From: JANXLS01 sp035308565
Lineage (GTDB): Bacteria; Planctomycetota; SZUA-567; H5-PLA8
Length of the DNA stretch: 64,000 nt
Assembly: GCA_035308565.1 (NCBI GenBank)
Contig: DATGGK010000224.1
Span: 1-64,000 of the forward strand
Direction: 5' to 3'
Made by a program: the position numbers and the translations under genes. The notes beneath the pieces are model-generated. The model was given only the letters and a program-made list of their open reading frames with translations, was not told where the DNA came from and made no database searches. This document shows, piece by piece, positions 35,639 to 44,508 of the stretch (the first letter of the stretch is position 1; each line of letters begins with the position of its first letter).

Positions 35639-35799
35639 CAGGGCCTTTCAAAAGTCGATTTTCACTTTCATAGGGAGATGCACTTTACGACGGCGTTTCA
35701 TTTCTGATTTTCATAGGGAGCCGTTTTTCTCAATCGAAGTGTTCGTTCGCGTTGCCATTTCTCCTATGAAAACTCACGACTTTTGAATGGCCCTGGTGA
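35639..35799. mobile_element. MITE-like non-autonomous element with terminal inverted repeats
   Basis: Ends CAGGGCCTTTCAAAAGTCG (35639-35657) and CGACTTTTGAATGGCCCTG (35778-35796) are inverted repeats with one mismatch. AGGGGGTC flanks both sides (35632-35639 and 35800-35807) and may be an 8-base target duplication. Inside, TTTCATAGGGAG appears twice and its reverse near the right end. No coding capacity. Confidence 0.75.
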
Positions 35800-35834
35800 G
35801 GGGGTCTGAGACACTTTGGTTGCAATTGTCTTTA

Positions 35835-35927
35835 GCGCCAACGGCGCGAACTTTTGAAGCCCAGGGCGGAGCGTACTCGCGGAGCCCTGGGTAGGTGTCC
35901 GGGGAATTACCTAAGCCCCAACGGGGC
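35835..35927. repeat. REP-like palindrome triad, second copy
   Basis: GCGCCAACGGCGC (35835-35847), a hairpin with arms CCCAGGG/CCCTGGG (35860-35891) and GCCCCAACGGGGC (35915-35927) repeat the three-hairpin plan of 340-440 without a transposase gene nearby. Confidence 0.65.
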
Positions 35928-36005
35928 GAACTAACGCGTTGCAAACCGAACTAACACAGACTCGGCGTGACGCGCGGCGGGCCGGCGGGTATAGTGACAG
36001 ATCGA

Positions 36006-39000
36006 ATGGCGAGCTTAACACAGATGACAAAATTAATGGCCCTGATCCTTGCGCTCGTCGCGCTCGCGTTTGTCGCGCACGCGGAAGAGAACGACACCCT
36101 CGTGATCAAGAACGAGTACGTCCAGCGTGTGCTCAAAAAAGACGGCGACGTGTGGCGCACCGTCCGCTTCGCACGCGCGGACGGGTCGGACGCGATTGAG
36201 GTGCAGAGCGATGAGTTTCATATTTTGCCGATGGGGAGCGAGAAGGGGTGGACGGTCAACGATTACAAGGTTGAAGGCATACCGTCATGGGGTGTTTTCT
36301 TTTTCGAAGAAGGCTGGGAGAGCGCAGCGAATCAGACTCCAGCCAATGCCAACGCCGGAAAGAACAGTTACTCAATTAAGTATGTGCCAAAGCGCGAGCT
36401 TCCCATGAATGCGCCCACCAGCGTCACTGTAAGTTACTTTCCGGGTGCCGGTGGCACGCTTAGAAAAAAAATCAGTTTCGACTTGGCCGAGAAATCTGTC
36501 GATCGTGTTCAGGTCGAACGCTTTTCAACTGTCACGCCCGCGTCGCGCGGAGGCCGCGGTGAGCCTGTTTTTTGCGGAGACTGGTTCTTCGGAATCGAAC
36601 ATCCTGCCGCGTGGAACCAGCACAGTTCCGCGCCCGTCGGCCGGCCGTACGACAAGCTGGGAAACTACAGTTTTATTAATCTCGATGGCCGCGAAAAGGA
36701 ATTCGAACCGCGCGCCGGCCTTATTTCACTCGCCCATTTTCCCACCGTCTTTGAACGCAATATCACGTTGCGGCCGGACCTGTTTGGATTTCTGCTTGTT
36801 TCCATGGTTCAGACCAAGACCGCTATCGTAGGGATCGGCAAAAAAGCCGACACGCCGGAATTGGGATTCATGGATTACCTCAACACCATCCGCCGCCCCG
36901 TGCGTTCGTTCATTCATTACAACAACTGGTACGACGGCACCGGCAAGAATCTGAAGCCCGACAATTTCGTCGATAAAATCGCGCATGAATTCAAAACGAA
37001 AATGGAACCGTTCGGCGTGAAAGTGGACGCGTTCGTGCCGGACAACGGCTGGCAGAACCGCAACTCGATCTGGCAGCCGAATCCGCGCCAGTTTCCCGAC
37101 GGCATGAAAAGCTTCGCGGAATTGGGCGCGGCGCTGAAGAAAGAAGGCACGTCGCTGGGCCTCTGGTTCACGCTGAACGGCTACGAACTCAACACCGATT
37201 GGGGCGTGAAGAACGGCTACTTCGAAGCGCAGCGCAACCCGCATTTCTCGCGCTTCAACCGCTACTATTCGCTGGGCGATCCGCATTACAACGCCGATTT
37301 GCGCGCGCAGCTCAGCGCGCTCATCAAGGACGGGCAGCTCAATTACATCAAGCACGATTTCAACGATATGTGTGACAGCGGCCCGCACAACGGCACGCTG
37401 CCCGACGACCGCCACGGCCACGAGAAAGCCGTGGACGAAACGCTTTCCATTTTGCAAATGGAACGACAAATCAATCCCGACATTTTTCAAAACGTGACGA
37501 ATTGGGCCTGGTTCTCGCCGTGGTGGCTGCAGCATTGCAACACCATCTGGATGCTCAGCGACGACACGGGTCTCAACCGCAAATGGCCGGCGCTCAGCGA
37601 CTGCCAGATGGCGATCACGTACCGCGACGCGCACCTGTTCAAAGCCTGGGGCAACCCCGCCACGCGCCCGCTGGTGCCGATTTCGCACCTGATGACGCAC
37701 GGTATCGTCAACGCCACCGGCGCCGCGGACGGCCCGATGAGCGACCCGCTGCGCGACTGGGAGGATTACGTGCTGATGTATTACGCGCGCGGCGTGCAGC
37801 TTAAGGAATGGTACATCACGCCGAGCAAAATGGACGCGGCGCATTGGGAGGTGCTGGGCGAGCGGACGAAATGGGCGCAGGAGAATTCGGCGACGCTTGC
37901 GAATGCGGTTTACATTGGCGGCAATCCGGAGAAGGGCCAAGCGTACGGTTACGTCGCATGGAACGGCGACAAAGGAATTGTGACCGTCCGCAATCCGGAC
38001 ATGAAGGAACAGGCGATCAAAGTACCGTTTGACAAGACGGTCTGGTATCGCGGCGAAAACGCCAGAGCATTTACTGCGCTGAAAACGTATCCGCTCACAA
38101 ACCGCAACGCACTGGACTTGAAATCCGGCAAGGAATTCAGCATCAAAATTCCCGGATGGACGACTCTGCTTTACGAGTTGCGCCCGACCGCTTCGATCAA
38201 TCCACTTGAACTGGAAGTTCCAGCAGCATCCGACCCTATCGATTCGTCGAATTACGAAATCAAAGAAACTCACGTCGCCTTCGATATGGTTTTGACCGAT
38301 AGAGTTGGCAAACCGAACCGCTGCGTACTCGCACTCACCGTTCGCGGCGGAGAAATTCCAAACGTCAAAGTGGACGGCCAGCGCCTGAGTGTCATGCAGC
38401 AAAATGGCGGCTTGGGCTGGAAGACCGCGTCATTCGATCTGCGATCGTACTGGGACAAAAAGATTCGAGTTGAAATCGCCACGGCCGGCGACGGCATCTT
38501 CCCGAGCGCGGCTGAAGAAATGAGCATTGCGCTGCTTCGCGATGATTCACGCGAACTCCTGACGCCCAAAATATTGAAAACTGGTGGAGCCCCGCACACG
38601 CTCACCGCCGAGCAGCTCAAAACAATCACCGCCGCCAAGATTCACATCGGCCTCTTCGGCTCCGACGGCGGCCAATTTGCCAACAAGAAACTGCTCATTA
38701 ATGGAGAGCCAGCGCTCACGCTCCCCGCCAACGCGCACGGCGACAATTGGGAGGAATTCGTGCTCGACCTGCCCGCCGACGCGCTCAAGAAAATCGCGCT
38801 CGACAACACGCTGCGAGTCACCAATCCGTCCGCCGACAAATTCAAATTCCGCAACGTCGCGCTGGCGGTCAAGTGCGCCGACGGCGTGTGGGTTTCGACA
38901 CCGCTGGACGCACACGTGCATTGCCACGACAAGGAATGGGCGCATTTCGAAGGCGTGCCGTTCGACGCAAAGGGCGAATCGGAGCCGATTGTGCTGAAGT

Positions 39001-39017
39001 TCAGCGATAAGCAATAG
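36006..39017 (+). CDS. Secreted GH36-type (alpha-galactosidase-like) glycoside hydrolase
   Basis: About 1003 residues with a signal peptide (LMALILALVALAFVAHA). An N-terminal beta domain leads to a central (beta/alpha)8 barrel (about 320-640) with FVPDNGWQNRNSIWQPN, LGLWFTLNGYE, the nucleophile segment KHDFND (Asp about 451) and DDTGLNRKWPALSD (a likely acid/base). C-terminal beta domains follow, including a lectin or CBM-like one. GH36 and clan GH-D enzymes remove alpha-galactose-type sugars with retention. The start may be ATG 36006, 36024 or 36036. Substrate is not fixed by sequence. Confidence 0.78.
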   Translation: MASLTQMTKLMALILALVALAFVAHAEENDTLVIKNEYVQRVLKKDGDVWRTVRFARADGSDAIEVQSDEFHILPMGSEKGWTVNDYKVEGIPSWGVFFFEEGWESAANQTPANANAGKNSYSIKYVPKRELPMNAPTSVTVSYFPGAGGTLRKKISFDLAEKSVDRVQVERFSTVTPASRGGRGEPVFCGDWFFGIEHPAAWNQHSSAPVGRPYDKLGNYSFINLDGREKEFEPRAGLISLAHFPTVFERNITLRPDLFGFLLVSMVQTKTAIVGIGKKADTPELGFMDYLNTIRRPVRSFIHYNNWYDGTGKNLKPDNFVDKIAHEFKTKMEPFGVKVDAFVPDNGWQNRNSIWQPNPRQFPDGMKSFAELGAALKKEGTSLGLWFTLNGYELNTDWGVKNGYFEAQRNPHFSRFNRYYSLGDPHYNADLRAQLSALIKDGQLNYIKHDFNDMCDSGPHNGTLPDDRHGHEKAVDETLSILQMERQINPDIFQNVTNWAWFSPWWLQHCNTIWMLSDDTGLNRKWPALSDCQMAITYRDAHLFKAWGNPATRPLVPISHLMTHGIVNATGAADGPMSDPLRDWEDYVLMYYARGVQLKEWYITPSKMDAAHWEVLGERTKWAQENSATLANAVYIGGNPEKGQAYGYVAWNGDKGIVTVRNPDMKEQAIKVPFDKTVWYRGENARAFTALKTYPLTNRNALDLKSGKEFSIKIPGWTTLLYELRPTASINPLELEVPAASDPIDSSNYEIKETHVAFDMVLTDRVGKPNRCVLALTVRGGEIPNVKVDGQRLSVMQQNGGLGWKTASFDLRSYWDKKIRVEIATAGDGIFPSAAEEMSIALLRDDSRELLTPKILKTGGAPHTLTAEQLKTITAAKIHIGLFGSDGGQFANKKLLINGEPALTLPANAHGDNWEEFVLDLPADALKKIALDNTLRVTNPSADKFKFRNVALAVKCADGVWVSTPLDAHVHCHDKEWAHFEGVPFDAKGESEPIVLKFSDKQ

Positions 39018-39108
39018 CCGGACGCGCCGAAATGGACTGGCATGTGCTAAAATAGTCTGTGACTGTGCACGTGTCGCAATACTCGACGCGCCCGTGTGGA
39101 GAATTCCC

Positions 39109-39858
39109 ATGAAAATCGCCTGCGCGCTCTTGGTCGCCAGCGTTTTTCTGCCGCACGTTTTCGCGGCCGACGATCACACCTTCGATTCCAACGGCGTGAA
39201 AATCCATTACGTCGTCGAAGGCAAAGGCGAGCCGGTGGTGCTCATTCACGGCCTGTTTTCCAGCGCCATGATGAATTGGCAACTGCCCGGCGTGGTTGTT
39301 GAGTTGGCGAAGAATCATCAGGTCATCGCGCTGGACGCGCGCGGCCACGGCGCGTCGGATAAGCCCGACAAAGAAGAGGCATACGGCGCGGAAATGGCCG
39401 AAGATGTCGCGCGACTAATCGATCATCTGCAAATCAAGAAAGCGCATATCGTCGGCTATTCAATGGGCGGGATGATTGCGATGAAATTCATCACGAAACA
39501 TCCCGACCGCGTGCTCTCCGGATTGCTCGGCGGAATGGGCTGGTTGCGCGAGGGTGGGTTGCTCGAAAAAGTCTGGGACCACATGGGCAGCGGCAGTTCC
39601 GGCGGCGCGAAAATGGCCGCGAAAACGCTGGGCAAACTCGCTGTTTCCGAAGCCGAACTGAAGGCCGTCAGCGTGCCGATTGAAGTGCTGGTCGGCGACC
39701 GCGACCCGTGCAAAGCGCTCTACGTCGCGCCGCTGCAAACTGTGCGTTCCGATTGGCCGGTGATCGAAATCAAAGGCGCTGGACACATGGATTGCATCTT
39801 GAAGCCGGAGTTCAAGACCGAGATTGTGAAGTGGCTGGCGAAGCAGGAGAAGAAGTAA
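39109..39858 (+). CDS. Secreted alpha/beta-fold hydrolase
   Basis: The 249-residue protein has a signal peptide (MKIACALLVASVFLPHVFA) and a compact alpha/beta-hydrolase domain: LIHGLFSSAMMNW, LDARGHGASDKP, the nucleophile GYSMGG, VGDRDPC (Asp) and GAGHMDC (His). GGAG lies 8 bases before ATG 39109. Esterase, lipase or haloalkane-type activity is possible; no specific family is assigned. Confidence 0.88.
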   Translation: MKIACALLVASVFLPHVFAADDHTFDSNGVKIHYVVEGKGEPVVLIHGLFSSAMMNWQLPGVVVELAKNHQVIALDARGHGASDKPDKEEAYGAEMAEDVARLIDHLQIKKAHIVGYSMGGMIAMKFITKHPDRVLSGLLGGMGWLREGGLLEKVWDHMGSGSSGGAKMAAKTLGKLAVSEAELKAVSVPIEVLVGDRDPCKALYVAPLQTVRSDWPVIEIKGAGHMDCILKPEFKTEIVKWLAKQEKK

Positions 39859-39933
39859 GTTCGTAGTCCCGCCTCTAGGCGGACGAGCGCTGAATCGGCG
39901 CGCGCGTTTTCGCCTAAAGGCGGGACTACGAAC
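39859..39933. repeat. Inverted repeat pair GTTCGTAGTCCCGCC
   Basis: Arms of about 23 bases begin GTTCGTAGTCCCGCC and end GGCGGGACTACGAAC around a GC-rich centre, directly after a stop codon. Could act as a transcript end or be a small mobile palindrome. A lone arm is at 23640. Confidence 0.75.
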
Positions 39934-40024
39934 AAATGAAGTTTGAAGTCTTTCAAGGCACGCGCGTCGAACTATGCAATCAATTTGACAATACGTTACC
40001 GCGCCGTCATCGAAAGAGTCTTTA

Positions 40025-41374
40025 TTGAACCCTCTTCCTGTTGCCTTCAATGGCCGCAACCTCACGCTGATTAAGCTTTTTGTACTCGTTGCGTGCGTAG
40101 CATGGTTTGCGCGGCGTGCGTACATGGGCTTGCCCGAAGGCTATGAGGGCGCCGGCGATTTCTACAAAATTCATTCCGGCGTCGTGGCGATGAGCCAGGG
40201 ACAGGACCCCTACGCCACGCACGAACGCGGCTACATCTACCCGCCGCTCTTTGCGGCGGCCCTGCAACCGCTCGCGCACATGCCGGTGCGAACCGCGCAG
40301 GCTTGGTGGGCGCTGATTAATTTTGCGCTGACCGCCTGCGCATTGGCGCTGGGCTTCCTGGCCGTGTCGGAACGTTTGCGCATCGAACGCGACCGCGTGA
40401 CGGTGCTCAGCGTTGTGCTGCTGGCGATTCTGCTCACATTCGACCAAATGCGCTGGGAATTCGAGAAAGGCCAGACCGACACGCTGATGCTTCTGGCGTT
40501 TGCAGCGGGGTTGTACTTTCTCGATCGATTTCCCGCGGCGGCCGGCCTGGCGCTGGGCTTCGCCGCCAACATCAAATTCCAGACTTTGATTGCCCTGCCC
40601 TACCTCGTGATCCGGCGGCGTTGGAGCGCCGCGGCGTGGATGGCCTTGTCGTGCGTAGTGTGGGCCATCGTCCCCGCGTTGGTGTGCGGTTGGAGCCGCA
40701 ATCTGCAATTCCTGGGGACGGCGGTGAATTCGGTCTATACCGGATTGATCGGTGAAAAATCCGGCTTGCACGTCCACGACATCCGCTGGACGAGCAGCAT
40801 ATCGCTTTCCAGCGCCGCGGCGCGACAGTGGAGCGACGATGAGCCAGTCGCGTTGATGGCCACCATCGCCATGCTCGCCGCGGGTGCATTCGCGGCCGCC
40901 TGGTTCATCTTCAGAAAACAGCGCGTCGCGATGTTCTCAGGCCGCTTTGAGGCAGCGGATCGCGTGTTCCCAGGACCGGCAATTGTCCTGCTGGAATGGT
41001 GCGGCTTGATTGTGGCCTCGCTGATCTTCAGTCCGCAAAGCATGGTGCGGCATTCGTTCTTATTGTTGCTGGTGCATCTGGCAGTCGCGGCGCTTCTGCT
41101 GCTGCCGCGTGAAGGCGTGTCGCGCCGGCCGCTGTTGATCGGCGTACTGCTGCTGCAAGTGGGCACCCGTTTTCCGCCGGTTGACACCATGGCGCATGTT
41201 CGCGTTTTCTGGACTAACATTGGCGGCGCGAGTTGGTGCATGTTGGCGATGTTGTTTACTCTGCTTTGGACCGGATTGGGCTACGCCCACGCCATCGCTG
41301 AGAACAGGCCATTGCGGGCACCGGTTCGCGGGGAAGAGGATGTCAACAACTCACAGCCAGTGAATGCAGATTGA
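40025..41374 (+). CDS. GT87-family (DUF2029) polyprenyl-linked glycosyltransferase
   Basis: The 449-residue polytopic membrane protein (about ten spans) has the GT-C feature GAGDFYKIHSGVVAMSQGQD, GYIYPPLFAAALQPLAHMP and FEKGQTDTLMLL. It starts at TTG 40025; the nearest in-frame ATG (40124) would remove the first membrane span. It is distinct from, but the same family as, 33559-34932. The sugar donor is probably polyprenyl-phosphate-linked; the product is unknown. Confidence 0.8.
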   Translation: MNPLPVAFNGRNLTLIKLFVLVACVAWFARRAYMGLPEGYEGAGDFYKIHSGVVAMSQGQDPYATHERGYIYPPLFAAALQPLAHMPVRTAQAWWALINFALTACALALGFLAVSERLRIERDRVTVLSVVLLAILLTFDQMRWEFEKGQTDTLMLLAFAAGLYFLDRFPAAAGLALGFAANIKFQTLIALPYLVIRRRWSAAAWMALSCVVWAIVPALVCGWSRNLQFLGTAVNSVYTGLIGEKSGLHVHDIRWTSSISLSSAAARQWSDDEPVALMATIAMLAAGAFAAAWFIFRKQRVAMFSGRFEAADRVFPGPAIVLLEWCGLIVASLIFSPQSMVRHSFLLLLVHLAVAALLLLPREGVSRRPLLIGVLLLQVGTRFPPVDTMAHVRVFWTNIGGASWCMLAMLFTLLWTGLGYAHAIAENRPLRAPVRGEEDVNNSQPVNAD

Positions 41375-41478
41375 TTACCGCTTCTTAATCCGCATAATCT
41401 CACTTTCCAGTTGAACCAAATTGCCCTCTCGCGCACAATATTAGCGCAATATCACTATATGCCCAAACGGGGGTTTCC

Positions 41479-44349
41479 ATGCTCACGTCCCGCACCCTTC
41501 GAATCTCACTTATTTTGAGCGCGGTGGCAGCCAGCACCGTGCTTCGCGCTGAAGACGCCGTCGCCACGCCGCCGGTCATCCAAGGTTACGTCGCCGCGCT
41601 GGCCGTCGATGCCGCCGGCAATCGCTACGTGACCGGTTCGTTTTACGACGCGAAAGATTTCAATCCGGGCGTCGGCGCGGACATCAAGACACCCGCGGGC
41701 TGGTCCGATCTATTCGTCACGAAATTCAACGCCGACGGCAGCTACGCGTGGACTCAGACCGTGGGTGCAGCGGATTCGTCCACCATCGGAGCCGGAATCG
41801 TCGCAGCCAACGGTACGCTTTACGTTACCGGCGAGCAGTTCATCTGGGACCAATCGACCTACGACGCGACGGAGAACGCCATCGTCGTCGCGTTCGACGC
41901 GGCCACCGGCGCGCTCAAAACAGGCTTCGGGACGGACGGCACGGCGAGCTATTCGGGCGCCGCGGGCGCGACGGGGTTGGCGCTAACGGTTTCGGGCGGA
42001 GTGGTCTACGCGACCGGAGAACTGTTTCCCGATTGGTCGGCGTATGACAACAACCCTCTGCTGCAAACCGCCGCGAGCATCGTTGCGGCGCTGCTTCCGA
42101 AATCCAATACCTTCGTCTGGGCTTTGGACGCGGCCAGTGGCGCGTCCGTCGCCGGATTTGGAACTAGCGGCGTGGCGACCTTAAGCGACATCACCGGCAA
42201 CAACGCCGGGCGCAGCATCGCAGCCGCGGACGGTTCGCTCTTCGTCGGTGGATCGCTCTTCGATTTCTCCAACATCCTGCCGCTGGCCGGCGGAGTAATC
42301 AAACCGGGTGTCGTAAATACGATCGCCTCGTTGCTGACTCCGAAAAAAGCCGCGAGCCGTTCGTCAGGCGCCACCAGCCGCATTTTCTTTCCATATTGGG
42401 GCACCCAAAACGCCTTCATCGCCTCGCTCGACGCCACGACCGGCGCGTACAACACCGGTTTCGGGACCAGCGGCATTAAACAATTCGGCGGCACCGACAG
42501 CGTTTCGGGCAACGGTCTTGCAGTGTCTGGCGGCGTGGTTTATCTGACCGGCGGCTACACGAAGCTTCCACCACCGACGACAACTACTACTGCGAGCAAG
42601 ACTCCAACCGCGGTGAATTCTCCCACGACGCCGTCGGTGAATTCAGACATTTACGTCCTCGCCGTGAATGAATCGACCGGCGTCGAAGTCAGCACCTTCG
42701 GCACTGCGGGCGTTACCACTTTTGGCCGCCAGTTCGACGACGAAGGCGTGGCGCTGGCTGTGGACAGCGGCACCGTCTATGTTACCGGCGGTTACGGCGA
42801 CCTCACCGTGATTGGCGGCTTCTTCTATCCACAGAATGTGTCGGGCACAGCCACGGGTGGCGGCGTGACGCCCGCGTCCAAGCCCAACAAAAGCGGCCCG
42901 CCCGCGCCGATCAATTCGACGGCGAACGTCAACGGCAACCAAAACAATACCAGCAGTTCGCCGATCAACGCGTTCGGCCTTCCCAATTCCGTACAAAGCG
43001 CTCCGAACACGACCGGCGGTGGAATTGTCTCGGATCTGCTCCCGATCTGGTGGTACGGTGGCGGCGGAATCAGCGATGCGTTCGTCCTCGCGCTTGACGC
43101 TGGCACCGGCGCGCCCAAGACTAGTTTCAGCGGCGACGGTTTGCAGACGTTCGGCGGTTCCGACGCCGACGGCGGCGTGGGCATCGCCGTCTACAACGGC
43201 AGCGTGATTGTTGCCGGCTATTCGTTCAGCACCGACAACGGCATCGGCGGTCTCGGCACCATCGACGCGACGGGCTTCAATGCGTTCCTGTTGACGCTCG
43301 ACACCGCCACTGGCGGCGGCGGCGGCGCGGAAGTCAACACGGCTCCCATTGTTCACGCCGGCGATGCGCAAACCGTGAAGATTCCGCAAAATAAAACCAC
43401 GGCGATCAACGGCGATTACCAGGCTTGGCTTGCGCCCACGATCATCGACGACGGCCTGCCCAATCCGCCCGGCACGGTCACCGTGAAGTGGGAAAAAGTC
43501 AGCGGCCCGGGCGATGTGACGTTCAACAGCGCCACCGACGCTTTCACAGCCGTAAGTTTCTCCGTCCCGGGCGTGTACGTGCTCAAAATCACCGCCAGCG
43601 ACAGCGTGCTTTCAGCCAGCGACACGACCACAATTACCGTCACGCAAAACCACGCGCCCGTGATCGACTCCGGCCCCACCGCCACGCCTGCCACCGCCGC
43701 GACCGCGCAGAACATTTCCTTCACCGCCGCCGCGCACGATCCCGACGGCGACGACCTCTATTATTGGTGGGACTTCGGCGACGGCGGCTACGGCTCGGAT
43801 GCCTCAACGACATACGCCTATCAAGCGCCCGGCACCTACACCGTGACGCTGCACGTAGACGACGGCACGGACGAAACGATCGCGACCGTCAAAGTCCAAA
43901 TCACCGGCAATCCGATATTCTCCGTGGACAACCTGAATTTCAGCGTCGATTTCTCCGGCAAGCCGCACAGCGGCAGCGGCATGACGCTGAAAGGCACCGT
44001 CGGCGGCCTGCCCAAGCAATTTAACTTCTCCGGCGTGACCGTGACGCTCAACGCCGGCGGAGCGCAAAGCACATTTACGCTCGACAAATCCGGCCACGCC
44101 AAGAGCACTCAAGGCACCTTTGCGCTCACCCACAAAGGCAAAAACTGGGGCTTTACCGCGAAGCTGGCCAGCAGCGTCATCGACGCCAGTTCTGACGGAA
44201 ATACCACCAACGCGCTCGGCCTGTCCAACACAAACGTGAGCAAAGTCAGCGCGAGCGTGCCCGTGACGCTGAGCATCGGCAACACCAATTTCAGCGGTGA
44301 CAAAACAGTCCAGTACTCGATCTCCAACAATATCGCCAAAGGAAAGTAG
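41479..44349 (+). CDS. Secreted beta-propeller / PKD protein with shared C-terminal domain
   Basis: The 956-residue exported protein has a signal peptide (LISLILSAVAASTVLRA-like, about 8-24). About 600 residues of propeller-type repeats (AALAVDAAGNRYVTGSFYD, GNGLAVSGGVVYLTGGYTK, DEGVALAVDSGTVYVTGGYG) are broken by Ser/Thr/Asn/Pro linkers. A PKD/REJ-like domain (about 625-725), a PKD domain with WDFGDGGYGSD (about 730-812) and the C-terminal beta domain (814-956) follow. Likely cell-surface or matrix protein. The C-terminal module matches that of 2392-5157. Confidence 0.8.
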   Translation: MLTSRTLRISLILSAVAASTVLRAEDAVATPPVIQGYVAALAVDAAGNRYVTGSFYDAKDFNPGVGADIKTPAGWSDLFVTKFNADGSYAWTQTVGAADSSTIGAGIVAANGTLYVTGEQFIWDQSTYDATENAIVVAFDAATGALKTGFGTDGTASYSGAAGATGLALTVSGGVVYATGELFPDWSAYDNNPLLQTAASIVAALLPKSNTFVWALDAASGASVAGFGTSGVATLSDITGNNAGRSIAAADGSLFVGGSLFDFSNILPLAGGVIKPGVVNTIASLLTPKKAASRSSGATSRIFFPYWGTQNAFIASLDATTGAYNTGFGTSGIKQFGGTDSVSGNGLAVSGGVVYLTGGYTKLPPPTTTTTASKTPTAVNSPTTPSVNSDIYVLAVNESTGVEVSTFGTAGVTTFGRQFDDEGVALAVDSGTVYVTGGYGDLTVIGGFFYPQNVSGTATGGGVTPASKPNKSGPPAPINSTANVNGNQNNTSSSPINAFGLPNSVQSAPNTTGGGIVSDLLPIWWYGGGGISDAFVLALDAGTGAPKTSFSGDGLQTFGGSDADGGVGIAVYNGSVIVAGYSFSTDNGIGGLGTIDATGFNAFLLTLDTATGGGGGAEVNTAPIVHAGDAQTVKIPQNKTTAINGDYQAWLAPTIIDDGLPNPPGTVTVKWEKVSGPGDVTFNSATDAFTAVSFSVPGVYVLKITASDSVLSASDTTTITVTQNHAPVIDSGPTATPATAATAQNISFTAAAHDPDGDDLYYWWDFGDGGYGSDASTTYAYQAPGTYTVTLHVDDGTDETIATVKVQITGNPIFSVDNLNFSVDFSGKPHSGSGMTLKGTVGGLPKQFNFSGVTVTLNAGGAQSTFTLDKSGHAKSTQGTFALTHKGKNWGFTAKLASSVIDASSDGNTTNALGLSNTNVSKVSASVPVTLSIGNTNFSGDKTVQYSISNNIAKGK

Positions 44350-44397
44350 AACGGCTCTCCGAGCCGTCGCTAGTTGTGGTGCAGGCTTCCAGCCTGC
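44350..44397. repeat. Hairpin plus GCAGGC palindrome after the propeller gene
   Basis: ACGGCTCTCCGAGCCGT directly follows the stop and GCAGGCTTCCAGCCTGC lies at 44381-44397. There is no T-run, so termination is uncertain. The second palindrome is of the 12573 family. Confidence 0.6.
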
Positions 44398-44508
44398 AGG
44401 CGGCGGTACTCCAACGGACCTGCAAAGTACTGAAACTCCTGAGAGCGCGAAGCGCACGCGACGCCGTTTCGGTGTAGATTGCAATGATTCCAATGGAGCA
44501 TTTTTAAA

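Larger units (their letters stand above)
35552..36005. other. Intergenic region with MITE and REP triad
   Basis: This 450-base region has no gene. It is filled by a MITE-like element (35639-35799) and a REP-like triad (35835-35927). The promoter of the plus-strand glycosidase must lie after the triad, but no convincing -35/-10 is visible. Confidence 0.6.

Noticed and set aside
36726..38402. Long minus-strand frame opposite the glycosidase
   Set aside because: It is antisense to a clear GH36-type gene and its composition (Arg/Val/Ala) is typical of a GC-rich shadow frame.
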